Below are positions 31,091 to 32,002 of a stretch of DNA of 32,002 nt, piece by piece. This DNA comes from Chryseobacterium sp. SSA4.19. Its GTDB lineage: Bacteria; Bacteroidota; Bacteroidia; Flavobacteriales; Weeksellaceae. Location: the NCBI RefSeq assembly GCF_022601875.1, contig NZ_JAKVIP010000034.1, positions 1 through 32,002 on the forward strand, in the 5' to 3' direction. The position numbers were made by a program, and so were the translations under genes. The notes under the pieces are model-generated. The model saw nothing but the letters and a program-made list of their open reading frames with translations. It was not told the DNA's origin and did no database searches. Each line of letters begins with the position of its first letter. The first letter of the stretch is position 1.

Positions 31091-31393
31091 ATGAAACTGT
31101 TATTTATAGCACTTACCTGTATTTCCACTTCAATGTTTGCTCAGCAGAAAGAGAGAAAAGTAATTCCTTTTAAAAAAGATTCTGTAAAAATAAATAAGTT
31201 TGATCCAAACAGAATGGGATTGCAACTCCAACCGGATAATCAGGGAAATATATATCAGATGCCTGTTAAAAAGCCAACAGATACTATTTATTCAAGAATG
31301 AAGAATAAGAAAAAGGATACTACAGATTACAAAATATTAAATTCGGTAAAACCGGAAGAAAAAAATAAAATTCCGGAGTTTACTTGTAAATAA
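31091..31393 (+). CDS. Small secreted protein of unknown function
   Basis: 100 residues with a signal peptide (MKLLFIALTCISTSMFAQ, cut before or at QQ, about residue 18). The mature part is short, Lys- and Pro-rich and low in hydrophobic residues (KKDSVKINKF, MPVKKPTDTIYSRMKNKKKD), so probably mostly disordered, with a single Cys near the end. No family recognised. It follows the 30508 gene after 28 nt on the same strand, so the two are likely one transcript, closed by the terminator at 31415. Confidence 0.65.
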   Translation: MKLLFIALTCISTSMFAQQKERKVIPFKKDSVKINKFDPNRMGLQLQPDNQGNIYQMPVKKPTDTIYSRMKNKKKDTTDYKILNSVKPEEKNKIPEFTCK

Positions 31394-31414
31394 TTATTAA
31401 AAATTATTGAAAGA

Positions 31415-31443
31415 AAAATGCTCTGAATAGTAGGGCATTTTTT
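31415..31443 (+). terminator. Terminator after the small secreted protein gene
   Basis: A 10-bp stem (31415-31424 with 31432-31441, 7-nt loop, one G-T pair) followed by T. Confidence 0.72.
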
Positions 31444-31450
31444 ATTTTTG
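31443..31450 (+). promoter_or_regulatory. Candidate -7 box of the HD hydrolase gene
   Basis: TATTTTTG (TAnnTTTG), 17 nt before the ATG at 31468, overlapping the end of the preceding terminator. No good -33 TTG. Confidence 0.42.
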
Positions 31451-31467
31451 CAGTCTACTTTACCTAC

Positions 31468-31914
31468 ATGACAAAAGAAGAACTACTCCACAGAGCAATA
31501 AAGATAGCTGACAAAGCACATAAAGGCCAGACCGATAAATATCATGCCCCTTACATTGCCCATGTCATGCGTGTGATGGAATACGGAAAAACGATGGACG
31601 AAAAAATCGTTGGTGTTTTGCATGATGTTGTAGAAGACCATCCTCAGGAATTCAGTCTGGATTATCTCAGAAGCGAAGGATTTCCTGAATATATTATTTT
31701 TGCCATCAGCTGCCTTACCAAATTTGATCCGGATGAAGAATATGATGATTTCGTCAGGAGAACAGAACGCTCTCCTTTAGCAGTTGCCGTAAAACTAAAT
31801 GACCTTCGGGATAATATGGACCTGAGAAGAGTTCCCGGGGAATTGAGCCCGAAAGATATTAAAAGGTTTAATAAATATCTGAAGGCTTACCACTATCTCA
31901 TTGATAAATACTAA
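31468..31914 (+). CDS. Small HD-domain hydrolase, SpoT/Mesh1-like (possible small alarmone hydrolase)
   Basis: 148 residues, consisting of one HD-superfamily domain. The metal- and substrate-site pattern of the (p)ppGpp hydrolase domain is visible: AHKGQTDKYHAPYIAHVMRV (17-36, His32), LHDVVED (51-57, H52-D53 and E56-D57) and VKLNDLRDN (108-116, D112). There is no synthetase, TGS or ACT domain, so it is a single-domain enzyme like Mesh1 and bacterial small alarmone hydrolases, which remove the 3'-pyrophosphate of (p)ppGpp; some relatives act on NADPH or other nucleotides. The activity is inferred from motifs. The gene has its own promoter and terminator signals. Confidence 0.83.
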   Translation: MTKEELLHRAIKIADKAHKGQTDKYHAPYIAHVMRVMEYGKTMDEKIVGVLHDVVEDHPQEFSLDYLRSEGFPEYIIFAISCLTKFDPDEEYDDFVRRTERSPLAVAVKLNDLRDNMDLRRVPGELSPKDIKRFNKYLKAYHYLIDKY

Positions 31915-31962
31915 AAAACAACATGACGACACTCTCCCACAAAGTGTGTAAGTTAAAAAGTC

Positions 31963-31995
31963 AGGGCTTAGATTTTATAATCTGAGCCTTTCTTC
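31963..31995 (+). terminator. Terminator near the right edge
   Basis: A 12-bp stem with two G-T pairs (31963-31974 with 31979-31990, TTAT loop), followed by a short T-rich stretch, 49 nt after the HD hydrolase stop. Confidence 0.55.
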
Positions 31996-32002
31996 AAAAA
32001 TA

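Overview
The window looks like chromosomal DNA of a Flavobacteriia member, most likely Chryseobacterium or a close Weeksellaceae relative. The base composition is AT-rich, and Shine-Dalgarno sequences are largely absent. Many upstream regions instead carry the Bacteroidetes -7 promoter box TAnnTTTG. Marker genes also point there: porQ (type IX secretion), the lipoprotein TamA variant TamL, a one-chain CcsBA, a MarR-fadNAE cluster, and a small Chryseobacterium-type bacteriocin-like peptide. No rRNA, tRNA, CRISPR array, prophage or complete insertion sequence is seen.

Layout. 122-4480 (-): an SPFH membrane protein and the cytochrome c maturation protein CcsBA. 4840-9713 (+): an envelope and division block of ftsK, lolA-like and lptF/G-like genes, followed by a lone lipoprotein (9802-10443). 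10500-12297 (-): frr and pyrH, with a 41-residue double-glycine-type peptide gene in the gap between them. 12612-15693 (+): porQ, cmk and a three-gene membrane module (YtxH, YqjE-like, small basic protein). 15767-19075: trmH and tamL, divergent, with overlapping 5' ends. 19101-20839 (-): a SanA/YdcF-like gene and a PaaE-like ferredoxin reductase. 20871-23514 (+): a thioredoxin lipoprotein and an ABC importer (FecCD permease plus ATPase) with no binding protein beside it. 23675-30415 (+): a fatty-acid beta-oxidation operon, marR-fadN-fadA-fadE. 30508-31914 (+): two secreted proteins of unknown function and a small HD hydrolase of the alarmone-hydrolase type.

The most interesting structure is inside the beta-oxidation operon. 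Both junctions between fad genes (fadN/fadA and fadA/fadE) are filled by a unit of about 430 bp with the same plan: an inward-facing array of degenerate 7-mers, 5-6 nt, an ORF for a four-helix-bundle protein of the 23S rRNA intervening-sequence (IVP/S23) family, 1-2 nt, and the inverted array. The two ORFs are divergent paralogues, and each unit has its own 7-mer (TACnnnn; TCTTTnn). The arrays can base-pair in RNA, so each ORF would be looped out of the fad mRNA, as known IVPs are looped out of 23S rRNA. A third, ORF-less pair of inverted 7-mer arrays lies at 15693-15764, and a looser one at 1038-1134. I propose these as one family of elements; this is an inference.

The fad operon has a clear control region: two 20-bp palindromes 83 bp apart (23538-23557, 23621-23640), the second just upstream of the -7 box of marR, which suggests an autoregulated MarR repressor of beta-oxidation.
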